A stretch of 17,727 nucleotides of DNA, taken from assembly GCA_031264885.1 (NCBI GenBank), contig JAISDM010000272.1, positions 1 through 17,727 of the forward strand, written 5' to 3'. The notes under the pieces were generated by a model. It was not told where the DNA came from. It worked only from the letters and a program-made list of their open reading frames with translations, and did not search any database. Shown here one piece after another: positions 1 through 7,051 of this stretch. The translations under genes and the position numbers were made by a program. Source of the DNA: Peptococcaceae bacterium. Lineage in GTDB: Bacteria > Bacillota > Peptococcia > DRI-13 > UBA5745. The stretch's first letter is position 1; each line of letters opens with the position of its first letter.

Positions 1-390
1 GAGGGCGTCACGGGCGTTGTCCATCGTCCCGCCGGATTTCGTGAGCTCCGTGGTCAAGCCCTCGGCCTCGAAGAAACCCTTGAGCTGCGCCATCGGAATC
101 GCCGCCTGGCACAGACCGCCGTCGTAACCGATATGTATCGTCCGCCGCGACGCGGGTTCCGCGAGGAAGAACGCTTCCTTATCCGCCGTGTCCGCCACAC
201 CCGCCGCGTCAGCCGCCGAAGCCCCGGCCGGCGCGGCGACCGTTACCTCCGGCGCCGCCGTCCCGCTTGAGGACGGAGCCGGCGTTCCGGTTTCGGTTCC
301 GCTCGCGCAGCCCGCAAACAGACCTGTTGCCAGGATAAGCGCGAACATGAACCAGGCGCGGACATAATAAATTGAAGTTATCCGTTTCAT
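1..390 (-). CDS. ABC-type substrate-binding lipoprotein (NitT/TauT-like), partial
   Basis: This is the first 130 codons of a gene that runs off the left edge. The ATG at 388-390 follows a G-run (GGGGGG) about six bases upstream. Residues 1-28 form a signal peptide (charged MKR, then a hydrophobic stretch) ending in a lipobox LFAGC, so Cys is the predicted lipidated residue and the protein would be anchored outside the membrane. A low-complexity Ala/Pro/Gly/Thr/Ser linker follows (about 30-60). The folded domain then begins with IHIGYDGGLCQAAIPMAQ and KGFFEAEGL, typical of NMT1/SsuA-type periplasmic binding proteins that feed nitrate, sulfonate, thiamine-precursor or similar ABC importers. The ligand cannot be deduced from this part. 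The permease and ATPase genes, if present, lie to the left outside the window. It is transcribed from its own predicted promoter at 454-482. Confidence 0.8.
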   Translation of the reverse strand, partial: MKRITSIYYVRAWFMFALILATGLFAGCASGTETGTPAPSSSGTAAPEVTVAAPAGASAADAAGVADTADKEAFFLAEPASRRTIHIGYDGGLCQAAIPMAQLKGFFEAEGLTTELTKSGGTMDNARDAL

Positions 391-453
391 AATGAACCCC
401 CCATTAATTTTTTTGTATGCCATAATCATATAAAACATATAGGCAATATATTT

Positions 454-482
454 ACTATAGCACATACTGATTTAAATGGCAA
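454..482 (-). promoter_or_regulatory. Predicted sigma-A promoter of the substrate-binding lipoprotein gene
   Basis: On the minus strand a TTGCCA -35 box (477-482) and a TATAGT -10 box (454-459) are separated by 17 bp. Each hexamer matches consensus at five of six positions. The inferred transcript start near 447 leaves a leader of about 57 nt before the ATG at 390. It lies in a strongly AT-rich gap within a GC-rich region. Confidence 0.6.
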
Positions 483-501
483 TATACTTTCCCGAAATCC
501 G

Positions 502-542
502 AAAAAAACGCGGTCGCCGGCATACTACTGCCGGCGACCGCG
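502..542 (-). terminator. Rho-independent terminator after the nitroreductase gene
   Basis: A perfect 14-bp stem (509-522 with 529-542), very GC-rich, has a 6-nt loop. On the minus strand it is followed at once by seven T residues (502-508). It starts 16 nt after the stop codon of the gene at 559-1320, so it should end the pepF-nitroreductase transcript. There is no T-run on the plus-strand side. Confidence 0.9.
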
Positions 543-558
543 CTTCCTCTTTATATCA

Positions 559-1320
559 TCACAAAACAACAAACCGGGCCGCGTCGCAGCCCTTCAATAT
601 GTACTGCCATTCCCCCCGTTTTCCGGCTCGAAGCGCGCCCAACTCCAGATGCAGCATCACAATCCCGCAGTCCATGTATTTCCAATAATCCAGGCGAGTC
701 TTCGGCGCCGCGTCCAGCCGCAGCAAAATCGAATCGGCGCCGACCACGAAGCGCCAAGGCTGCCTGTTGCGGTCCGAAGGCGCCAGCCGCGCGGCCTCCA
801 ATGCCGACGCCTGCCACAATTCCTGCTGCTGAGTGCCCACGGTCAGACTTTCAATCTCCAACCGCTTATGCCCGGAGACATTCTTCATCCCCGGCTGCCC
901 GTGACCCAGGGGCGAAACCCCATATACCTTAACGCCGGGATCCAGGCCCATCTGCTCCGCCACCTTGCCGCTCCGGAAATGAGCGCCGATCCAGCAGGTA
1001 TCCAAACCCAGCCGGACAGCCTCCAATATAGCGGCCTCCCCCGAATAACCCGCTCTCAGCAGATTCAGAGGCGTTACCTGACTGCCGCTGATGAAAGCCA
1101 TATACGCCCTGGCGTCTTTTACGCTCCCGCTCCCTTTAAAGACCGCTTCCCCGCCCCCCGGCAGCACCCTGACCCGCGCCGCTTCCCCGAAAGGCTTGAA
1201 TGTGACACTGAATTTCCGCATCTCATTGTATTCGTAATCCGACAAATCACGCTTCTGAAACCGGCGGAAGGAATGGCGCTGAAACAGGATTTCATACCAG
1301 TCCACATTCAGCATCAACAT
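559..1320 (-). CDS. Nitroreductase-like flavoprotein (putative TM-type nitroreductase family)
   Basis: The protein has about 253 residues. It begins DWYEILFQRHSFRRFQKRD, a variant of the N-terminal arginine-rich FMN-binding motif of nitroreductases. Further on come ILEAVRLGLDTCWIGAHF and WQASALEAARLAPSDRNRQP, the second with the SxxNxQPW pattern of the family. The tandem pseudo-duplicated arrangement and length fit the PF14512-type subgroup rather than classical NfsA/NfsB proteins. The substrate is unknown; a FMN-dependent oxidoreductase is inferred. The longest reading starts at 1329, but GGAGG (1330-1334) would touch that ATG. The ATG at 1318-1320 has a 9-nt spacer and is preferred; 1326 and 1314 are other options. 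The gene lies about 40 bp after pepF on the same strand with no promoter seen between, so the two are probably co-transcribed. Confidence 0.8.
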   Translation of the reverse strand: MLMLNVDWYEILFQRHSFRRFQKRDLSDYEYNEMRKFSVTFKPFGEAARVRVLPGGGEAVFKGSGSVKDARAYMAFISGSQVTPLNLLRAGYSGEAAILEAVRLGLDTCWIGAHFRSGKVAEQMGLDPGVKVYGVSPLGHGQPGMKNVSGHKRLEIESLTVGTQQQELWQASALEAARLAPSDRNRQPWRFVVGADSILLRLDAAPKTRLDYWKYMDCGIVMLHLELGALRAGKRGEWQYILKGCDAARFVVL

Positions 1321-1361
1321 CAGCATCATCCTCCGGTCTTTTTATTCTATCTTTGATTCAC

Positions 1362-3149
1362 CTACGCGCGCGTGGCTTTCAGCGCCGCGAGGGTTTCCTT
1401 GAAATCGTCTACGGCGGCGAGGATGGGGCCGGGGGACGACATGTCCACGCCTGCTTTTTGCAGGAGCGCGATGGGATAATCGGAGCCGCCCGACCGGAGG
1501 AAGGCCAGGTACGCGTCCAACGCGCCGGACTTCCCCGTTAAGACGCCCTTTGCCAGGGTGATGGCGGCGGAGATGCCGGTGGCGTATTGGTACACATAGA
1601 ATGAATTATAGAAATGGGGGATCCTCGCCCACTCGTACCGAAGGCATTCGTCGATGGCGAACCCGGGCCCGTAGTACAGGGCATAGAGGTCCCCGTAGCG
1701 CTCACACAGGGATTGGGGCGTGAGCGGAATATCGGTTTCGGCCATATGGTGCGCGGTCATTTCAAAATCGGCGAAGAACGCCTGGCGGTACATAGTGGAG
1801 CGGAAGGCGTCCAGGTGCATGGACAGCAGATGGGTTTTTTCCCTGGGGGTTTGGGCTTTTTTCAAAAGATAGTGGTAGAGCAGGTTTTCGTTGACTGTGG
1901 AGGCCACCTCGGCGGCAAAGATGGCGTAGTCCGATTTGACGTAAGGCTGATGGATGTTGCTGTAATAGCTGTGCATCACATGGCCCAGCTCGTGCGCCAT
2001 GGTGAACACATCGTCCAATGTGCCGGCGAAATTCAGCAGGGAGTAGGGATGGACGCCGTAGATGCCGCTGGCGTAGGCGCCGGGGGTTTTGCCCTTGTTG
2101 GGATAGACGTCGATCCACCGCTGGGCAAAAGCCTCCCGCAGCACTTGGACATAGGGCTCGCCCAGGACTTGCAAGGCTTCCAGCACGGTGTCCCGGGCTT
2201 CCTCATAGGTGTAACTCTTGTCGGAATCCTCCACCAGAGGGACGAAGAGATCGTAAAAATGCAGGGCGTCGTAACCCAGGGTCTCCCGGCGCAGGGCGAG
2301 ATAATCCCGCAGGGGCCCCGTCTGGGCGCGGACGGTGGCGATGAGATTGTCGTAAACCTCGATGGGGATGTGGTTGCGGGCCAGAGCCATGTGGCGGGAG
2401 GATGGATAAAACCGGGTCCGGGCGGCGAATACCCGGGATTTGACGCTGCCGGCCAAGATGGACGTGATGGCGTTGACATGGCTGCCGTACGCGTTCAAAA
2501 GGGCGGAAAAATAGCGTTCCCGCAGGTCCCGGTTGTAGCCGCCCAGGATTTTGCGGTAATTGGCTTCATTGGCCAAAATCATCTGGCCGTCTTCTCCGGG
2601 AATCTCCGGAAAAGGCAGGTCGTTGACCACCAGGTCGTCATAAATTTTGCCAAAAACGCCGCCCAGGGAACCCATGCGGGAAAGGATCTCTTCCTCGGAT
2701 TCGGCGCGCACATGGGCCTTCTGCCGGAACAGTTTCTCGAAAGTGAACCGGTAGGTTTCCAGCTGGGGCTCTCGCGCCGCGTAGGCGTCGAAGGTTTCGG
2801 GTTCCATCCGCAAAAATTCCGGTTCCACGAAGGATAATTGGTCGGACAGCTTATCCAGCAGATTGTTCATGGTTTCGTACCGTTCTTTGGCGGCGGGATC
2901 GCCCATATCCACGTCGAAAGCCATGTGGGCGTAGCCGGCGGTGTGTTCCAGCAATACACCCAATTGGTCGTGCCATTGAAGGACTTGGAGCAGGCCGGCC
3001 GCGGTGGCGGTCAATTGTCCCTTCTTGCCTGAAATGTCCGACAGGAGCGCCCGGATGTTCTCCAGATCCTTGTCGAAACCGGATTCGTTCCGGTACAGAT
3101 GGGTCAGATCCCAGGTCGTTTCCGCCGGGATTTCGCTGCGAAGCCGCAT
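1362..3149 (-). CDS. pepF: Oligoendopeptidase F (M3B zinc metallopeptidase)
   Basis: A 595-residue protein of the usual length for PepF, a cytoplasmic peptidase that cleaves short peptides of roughly 7-17 residues. The zinc-binding helix FTMAHELGHVMHSYY carries HELGH at residues 386-390. The third ligand glutamate lies in AAEVASTVNE (about residue 414), as in M3 enzymes. The N-terminal 'TTWDLTHLYRNES' region and the C-terminal 'YQYATGISAA' region also match the family. The ATG at 3147-3149 follows GGAGG with a 6-nt spacer, so the start is secure. A good sigma-A promoter lies at 3184-3212, inside the gap after the MATE gene. Likely roles are peptide turnover, including during sporulation; the specific physiological substrate is not shown. 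Confidence 0.95.
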   Translation of the reverse strand: MRLRSEIPAETTWDLTHLYRNESGFDKDLENIRALLSDISGKKGQLTATAAGLLQVLQWHDQLGVLLEHTAGYAHMAFDVDMGDPAAKERYETMNNLLDKLSDQLSFVEPEFLRMEPETFDAYAAREPQLETYRFTFEKLFRQKAHVRAESEEEILSRMGSLGGVFGKIYDDLVVNDLPFPEIPGEDGQMILANEANYRKILGGYNRDLRERYFSALLNAYGSHVNAITSILAGSVKSRVFAARTRFYPSSRHMALARNHIPIEVYDNLIATVRAQTGPLRDYLALRRETLGYDALHFYDLFVPLVEDSDKSYTYEEARDTVLEALQVLGEPYVQVLREAFAQRWIDVYPNKGKTPGAYASGIYGVHPYSLLNFAGTLDDVFTMAHELGHVMHSYYSNIHQPYVKSDYAIFAAEVASTVNENLLYHYLLKKAQTPREKTHLLSMHLDAFRSTMYRQAFFADFEMTAHHMAETDIPLTPQSLCERYGDLYALYYGPGFAIDECLRYEWARIPHFYNSFYVYQYATGISAAITLAKGVLTGKSGALDAYLAFLRSGGSDYPIALLQKAGVDMSSPGPILAAVDDFKETLAALKATRA

Positions 3150-3183
3150 GGTGAACCTCCTTAATTTATATTATCATATCAAA

Positions 3184-3212
3184 AGTATATCCTGTTGAGG
3201 TCAAAACATCAA
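3184..3212 (-). promoter_or_regulatory. Predicted sigma-A promoter of pepF
   Basis: On the minus strand TTGATG (3207-3212) and TATACT (3184-3189) are separated by 17 bp. The inferred start near 3177 gives a leader of about 28 nt carrying the GGAGG site. This suggests pepF can be transcribed independently of the MATE gene upstream. Confidence 0.5.
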
Positions 3213-3297
3213 GAAGAACTGCGATTCGTAGTTTGGCGCAAATACCCGGCGGAGGGGGAGGATGCCGAGCTAAACTATGAATTGAAGCAAGAAGAAC
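3210..3297. repeat. Short inverted-repeat element flanked by 10-bp direct repeats
   Basis: The 10-mer CAAGAAGAAC occurs at 3210-3219 and again at 3288-3297. Between them, 3222-3237 and 3269-3284 pair over 16 contiguous positions on plus-strand RNA if G-U pairs are allowed, with a 31-nt loop. The layout resembles a very small insertion with a target duplication. An alternative is a coding remnant: plus-strand frame 3195-3308 (TTG start, no good RBS) is open for 37 residues and Glu-rich, including LRFVVWRKYPAEGEDAEL. I cannot decide between the two. The left repeat overlaps the -35 region of the pepF promoter. Confidence 0.4.
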
Positions 3298-3313
3298 GTG
3301 CGGAATGACGGGG

Positions 3314-4693
3314 TCATATATTGTCCCGGGTCACATCATTGATCCATTTTTTGCTCCTCATTCGGACGATCAGGAAGCCCGTTTTCACCGCTTCCTCCAA
3401 GAGGACGGCGGAATAGACGACGGCGATGTCCGCGCCGATCACCAGCCCCGTTACCGCGGCCATAGGCAAAGCGAACACATATACGGACAGCAAATCAATA
3501 TACATCATCGCCCGCACGTCGCCGCCCCCGCGCAGGACGCCGATGCCGACGGCGAGACCCCCGCTGCGCAGAACCGCCGCCGCGGAGAGAATCAACAGCA
3601 TCGAGGTCGCCGCGGCCGCCGCAGCGGGCGACATATCAAACAGCGGGTAGACCGCCGACTTTACCAGGGTCAGCGTGGCGGCAAGCAGCAGCGCGCCGGA
3701 GGCGAGCCCCAGCGCATATCCCATCGCCACAAGGGATTTCGCGATGGAGTATACGCCCCGGGTATTCCCGGAACCGATCTCCCTGCCGATGATAACCGCG
3801 ACCGCGTTGCCGGAGGCAAACACCGCCACGGTCAAAACTTTTTCGATATTGCCCGCGATGGTATAAGCGGCGAGAAGGGCGGTGGGCGAGGACATATGCC
3901 CGAGTATGACGGGATAAACCATGAGCGACACGCCCCAGAGCGCCTCGTTGACGACCACGGGCAGCGAGTATTTTACAAAATCCTTGACGATGATCATGCC
4001 CGGCTTCAGCACCAGCGGGAGATTGATTCTGAGATGCCGGTTTTTGGCGGCGTAAACGGCCACCACCGCGGATTCCGTGATCCTGGACACCAAGGTCGCC
4101 ACCGCCGCGCCGACGACGCCCATGGGCGCTATGCCGAGGGATTCGTTGCCGAAAATCAGCAGCCAATTCCCGAAGATATTGATCAAGGAGGAAGAACTGA
4201 GGACGATGACGCCGAGTTTCGGGTTCTCGCAGCTGCGCTGCGCGGCGATGTACACCTGATTTATGGAAGCGAAAATCTGCGACACGCCCACGATTTGGGC
4301 GTAACCCACCGCGAGGTCCAGCATCTCCCGCTCGCCGGTCACAAGCCCCAGGATCCTCTCAGGGATGAGAATCATGGTGGAGGCGAACACGGACGACGCC
4401 GCCAGCGCCACATAAATCCCGACGCCGACGACCCGGTTGACCGCGCCCTGATCCCGGCGCCCCCAGTATTGCGCCACGAGTATGCTCACGCCGCTCTGTA
4501 TGCCAAAAGTCAGCACCATCAGCACAAAGAAAGGCGTGTTCGCCAGGGTCACGGCGGCCAGACCCGTCTCGCCCGTCAGCCCCACCATGAACGTATCCGC
4601 CAGCGCCACGGACTGCGCTATGAGGTTTTGCAATATAATCGGCGTCATGAGTGAGAAGACGCCGCGATAGAACCCTTTCGGCTGTTTGAACAC
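3314..4693 (-). CDS. MATE family multidrug/Na+ (or H+) efflux transporter
   Basis: 459 residues, the normal length for a MATE (NorM/DinF-type) antiporter with 12 transmembrane helices. The N-terminal repeat includes SLMTPIILQNLIAQSVALAD followed by TFMVG, then QSGVSILVAQYWGRRD, both typical of the family. The second half carries GNAVAVIIGREIGSGN, the counterpart of the QYWGRRD region in the other pseudo-repeat. Such proteins export cationic drugs, toxins or metabolites using an ion gradient; the substrate here is unknown. The start is GTG (4691-4693). An in-frame TAA lies 17 codons upstream and only CTG or ATT codons lie between, so GTG is the best choice. AGGGG about 10 nt upstream is a modest RBS. 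A near-consensus promoter at 4813-4842 gives a leader of about 113 nt. Confidence 0.93.
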   Translation of the reverse strand: MFKQPKGFYRGVFSLMTPIILQNLIAQSVALADTFMVGLTGETGLAAVTLANTPFFVLMVLTFGIQSGVSILVAQYWGRRDQGAVNRVVGVGIYVALAASSVFASTMILIPERILGLVTGEREMLDLAVGYAQIVGVSQIFASINQVYIAAQRSCENPKLGVIVLSSSSLINIFGNWLLIFGNESLGIAPMGVVGAAVATLVSRITESAVVAVYAAKNRHLRINLPLVLKPGMIIVKDFVKYSLPVVVNEALWGVSLMVYPVILGHMSSPTALLAAYTIAGNIEKVLTVAVFASGNAVAVIIGREIGSGNTRGVYSIAKSLVAMGYALGLASGALLLAATLTLVKSAVYPLFDMSPAAAAAATSMLLILSAAAVLRSGGLAVGIGVLRGGGDVRAMMYIDLLSVYVFALPMAAVTGLVIGADIAVVYSAVLLEEAVKTGFLIVRMRSKKWINDVTRDNI

Positions 4694-4812
4694 GCCCAGC
4701 AGCCCCTGAACCGGTTGAATAAGCCATCGCCCTTCCGTCGTTTATATTTCCCGCCGCCTTCCCCTCCCGGAACACCGCCGGCAAGATTCCCGTGAATCCT
4801 TCATGAACCGTT

Positions 4813-4842
4813 ATTATAAGCCCGGTACATATATTCTGTCAA
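4813..4842 (-). promoter_or_regulatory. Predicted strong sigma-A promoter of the MATE gene
   Basis: Perfect consensus hexamers on the minus strand, TTGACA (4837-4842) and TATAAT (4813-4818), are separated by 18 bp. The inferred start is near 4806. The leader to the GTG at 4693 is long (about 113 nt) and contains a 20-codon Arg-rich reading frame (4742-4804) beginning almost at the start site. Confidence 0.75.
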
Positions 4843-4891
4843 CCACCGCGAATTTCCAGATTGCGAATCCCATTTTTTTCAAAATTCCCGC

Positions 4892-4920
4892 TTTACAAAT
4901 ATAACCGCGTATATTATAAT
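4892..4920 (+). promoter_or_regulatory. Predicted strong sigma-A promoter of comM/yifB
   Basis: TTTACA (4892-4897) and perfect TATAAT (4915-4920) are separated by 17 bp. The inferred start is near 4927, giving a leader of about 30 nt that contains GGGAGG. It is divergent from the MATE promoter; the two -35 boxes are about 50 bp apart. Confidence 0.75.
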
Positions 4921-4956
4921 AAAAAGGGTAAATTTGTAATATACGGGAGGATTTTC

Positions 4957-6504
4957 ATGCTGGCTATAGTACACGCCTGTATTCTGCAAGGGCTGACGGC
5001 CGTCCAAATCCAGGTGGAGGTGGACGTGTCCTCCGGATTGCCGGATTTTATTCTGGTGGGGCTGCCGGACGCCACCGTCCGCGAGAGCCGGGAGCGGGTG
5101 CGCAGCGCCCTCAAGAATTCCGGGTTTCATTTCCCGGCCCGGCGCATCTTGGTCAATATGGCCCCCGCCCATGTCCGCAAGGTGGGCGCCGGATTCGACC
5201 TGGCGGTGGCGGCGGGGATCCTGAAAGCCTCCGGCCAGCTGGACGACGTCTGCCTGGATCCCTTCTGGCTGGTGGGAGAGCTGTCCCTGGACGGCAGTGT
5301 CAAGGGGATCCGGGGGATTTTGCCCATCGCGCTGGCCATGCAGTCCCAGAAAGATCTGTCCCTGGTGCTGGCCAGAGAGAACGTCCGGGAGGCGTCCCGC
5401 GCCACAGAACGCCTGATCCCGGTGGAGCGCCTGGAGGCTCTGACACAACTGGGCCGGGTCCCCGTCCCGGATACGAATCCGAATCCGAGAGGCTCCAATG
5501 AAGAATCCCCCGTTCACGGTACGGTGGATCTAAGCCAGATACGGGGCCAGCTCCAGGCCCGGCGCGCCTTGGAGGTGGCCGCGGCAGGCAGCCATAACCT
5601 GCTGATGACCGGATCCCCGGGGGTGGGCAAGAGCCTGCTGGCCGGCGCCATCGCCTCGATTTTGCCCCCGATGACGGAGCCAGAGGCCCTGGAGGTCAAC
5701 CAGATTTACAGCGTGGCGGGACTGCTCTCAGAGAAATCGCCCTGGCTGACCCGGCGGCCCTTTCGCTCCCCCCACCACCGGATCTCCCTGGGAGGCATGC
5801 TGGGCGGCGGCAAGGACATGCGCCCCGGGGAGATCACCTTGGCCACCCACGGGGTTCTGTACCTGGACGAGATCCCGGAATTCCCCCGATCCATTCTGGA
5901 AAGCCTCCGCCAGCCCATGGAAGAAGGCCGGATCCTCATGTCCCGGGCCTGGGGGAATTGGGAATATCCCTCCCGGTTCCAGCTGGTCGCGTCCAGCAAC
6001 CCGTGCCACTGCGGGTTTTATGGGGATCCCCGGAGGGAATGCGTATGTACGGAGTATCAGATCCAAATGTACCGGAACCGGATATCCGGCCCGATCTTGG
6101 ATCGGATCGACCTCCAGGTGCAGGTGCCCCGGGTGGAATTGAACGAATTGACCGACGGCGGCAGACAGCCGGAATCCTCTCACCCGGTTCTGGAACGGGT
6201 CATGCGCGCGCGGCAGAGACAGGCCCGGCGGGCCAGGAGCCTGGGGACCTGCCCGGAATCCGCGCCGGAGACCGGATTGAACGCGTTTTTGAATCAAAAG
6301 ACACTGGATCAGGCTTGCGTCATGAGCGGACAAGCCAGGTCTTTTTTGGGGAAAGCCTACGATTCCCTGAATTTATCCGCCCGCGGCTACGTCAGAATAT
6401 TGCGGGTAGCCCGAACCATCGCGGACCTGGAAGACAGCGACGTCATCCACCTGCCCCACATGGCCGAAGCCCTGCAATACCGGGGACAGGAGATCACCCC
6501 CTGA
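4957..6504 (+). CDS. comM: YifB/ComM family Mg-chelatase-like AAA+ ATPase
   Basis: 515 residues, the usual family length. An N-terminal ChlI-type domain (about 1-125) carries VEVDVSSGLPDFILVGLPD and RESRERVRSALKNSG. The AAA+ core follows with Walker A GSPGVGKS (219-226) and Walker B LYLDEIPEF (Asp304-Glu305). Between them is PFRSPHHRISLGGMLGGG, and a C-terminal Mg-chelatase subunit domain includes LNLSARGYVRILRVARTIAD. A CHCGFYGDPRRECVC cysteine cluster (about residues 350-364) is also typical of the family. ComM homologues are hexameric helicases that promote branch migration when transformed DNA recombines; the role in Clostridia is inferred. The ATG at 4957 follows GGGAGG with a 6-nt spacer. 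A TTG reading from 4861 exists but starts upstream of the predicted promoter. The stop codon lies inside a 13-bp sequence that is repeated downstream. Confidence 0.92.
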   Translation: MLAIVHACILQGLTAVQIQVEVDVSSGLPDFILVGLPDATVRESRERVRSALKNSGFHFPARRILVNMAPAHVRKVGAGFDLAVAAGILKASGQLDDVCLDPFWLVGELSLDGSVKGIRGILPIALAMQSQKDLSLVLARENVREASRATERLIPVERLEALTQLGRVPVPDTNPNPRGSNEESPVHGTVDLSQIRGQLQARRALEVAAAGSHNLLMTGSPGVGKSLLAGAIASILPPMTEPEALEVNQIYSVAGLLSEKSPWLTRRPFRSPHHRISLGGMLGGGKDMRPGEITLATHGVLYLDEIPEFPRSILESLRQPMEEGRILMSRAWGNWEYPSRFQLVASSNPCHCGFYGDPRRECVCTEYQIQMYRNRISGPILDRIDLQVQVPRVELNELTDGGRQPESSHPVLERVMRARQRQARRARSLGTCPESAPETGLNAFLNQKTLDQACVMSGQARSFLGKAYDSLNLSARGYVRILRVARTIADLEDSDVIHLPHMAEALQYRGQEITP

Positions 6505-6660
6505 CGCCCGCAAGCCGGGATCCGCGGTTTGGCAAGATATGATAGTTTTCGGACGGTCCCGGGCGGCAGAATGCCGCCCCTACGGTACCGTGAATGGACG
6601 CATATGTAGGGGCGGCATTCTGCCGCCCGTCTTTGAACAGACGCAACCCCCCTGACGCCC
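6497..6660. repeat. 13-bp direct repeats flanking a REP-like palindrome, next to the comM stop
   Basis: The 13-mer CCCCCTGACGCCC lies at 6497-6509, where its TGA is the comM stop codon, and again at 6648-6660. Between the copies is the palindromic element at 6545-6628. CGCGGTTT (6523-6530) and AAACCGCG (6661-6668) form a further inverted pair. The arrangement looks like a small element inserted at the end of comM with duplication of the target. No transposase gene is present. Confidence 0.55.
6545..6628. repeat. REP-like nested palindrome, copy 1
   Basis: Perfect 23-bp inverted arms at 6561-6583 and 6606-6628 have a 22-nt spacer. Each arm is itself a hairpin: GGGCGGCA, loop GAA, TGCCGCCC. 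A 14-nt tail at 6545-6558 (GTTTTCGGACGGTC) belongs to the repeated unit, because the same tail plus palindrome recurs in reverse orientation at 11830-11912 with high identity along its whole length. Palindromes built on GTAGGGGCGG are widespread extragenic repeats in bacteria, from general memory. This copy could also act as a transcription end for comM, although the T-run is poor. Confidence 0.85.
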
Positions 6661-6706
6661 AAACCGCGAGTCACGGTATTACAGTTCACACAGTGCCGCG
6701 CAATAA

Positions 6707-6921
6707 CCGGGCAGAGCCATGGGCAAAGGACACTTTTATGAAGTAAACTGCCAGCAATGTTGGCTCATTTATTCTCAATGGAGGGGGCGGAGCGCCATGG
6801 ATGGCGCGGAGAGGCGAAACAGGCAGGACGCCTGTTTGAGCCGACCCCGGAATGAGAATAAATGAGCCTTACATTGCTCAGTTTACGGAATCTTGTGCCC
6901 TTTGCCCATGGCTCCGCCCGG
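6707..6921. repeat. 215-bp fold-back element (MITE-like or structured RNA)
   Basis: Two arms of about 72 nt (6707-6777 and 6851-6921) are inverted copies at roughly 80% identity, with long identical blocks such as GAGCCATGGGCAAAGG and GGCTCATTTATTCTCA. The 70-nt centre is itself highly structured. A short GGGG.CGG/CCG.CCCC stem encloses two hairpins: GCGCCA-TGGA-TGGCGC (6792-6807) and AAACAGGC-AGGAC-GCCTGTTT (6817-6837). Both loops carry GGA. No convincing ORF or transposase is present; the readings across it look like repeat translation. It lies just upstream of the histidine kinase promoter. Possible identities are a non-autonomous mobile element or a structured RNA; the sequence alone does not decide. 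The fold itself is certain. Confidence 0.8.
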
Positions 6922-6981
6922 GTATCCGCCGCACCCCCCGCCACCCGCACACCGGGATCCGCGTCTGTCAAAAGTTCCAAA

Positions 6982-7011
6982 TTGACAAAACGCGCCCTTT
7001 GCGCGTATAGT
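6982..7011 (+). promoter_or_regulatory. Predicted sigma-A promoter of the hybrid kinase gene, with dyad in the spacer
   Basis: A perfect TTGACA (6982-6987) and TATAGT (7006-7011) are separated by 18 bp. The spacer ends in a dyad, CGCGC-CCTTT-GCGCG (6991-7005), which directly abuts the -10 box and could be an operator. The inferred start near 7018 gives a leader of about 34 nt with AGGAG at 7037-7041. Confidence 0.65.
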
Positions 7012-7051
7012 AAAGGCAGGAAACTGTCCATATCACAGGAGCAAAGAAATC

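Noticed and set aside
649..1356. Plus-strand open frame of 235 codons
   Set aside because: It is antisense to the nitroreductase gene, with no RBS and no family features.
1614..2837. Plus-strand open frame of 407 codons
   Set aside because: It is antisense to pepF, has a Gly/Val-rich composition typical of a shadow frame in GC-rich DNA, and matches no family.
3305..4654. Plus-strand open frame of 449 codons
   Set aside because: It is antisense to the MATE transporter; the low-complexity His/Arg/Gly/Asp composition is an antisense artefact.
4861..4956. 32-codon N-terminal extension of ComM
   Set aside because: It begins upstream of the predicted promoter, and the family starts at the MLAIVHACIL segment with its own RBS.
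6707..6921. Retron or IscB/HEARO-type guide RNA
   Set aside because: No reverse transcriptase or nuclease gene is nearby and no diagnostic motif was recognised; only a generic structured repeat can be supported.
6765..7031. Minus-strand ORF of 88 codons over the fold-back element
   Set aside because: It reads through one arm and the core hairpins and has no RBS. Such translations arise from repeats and are often mis-annotated as hypothetical proteins.
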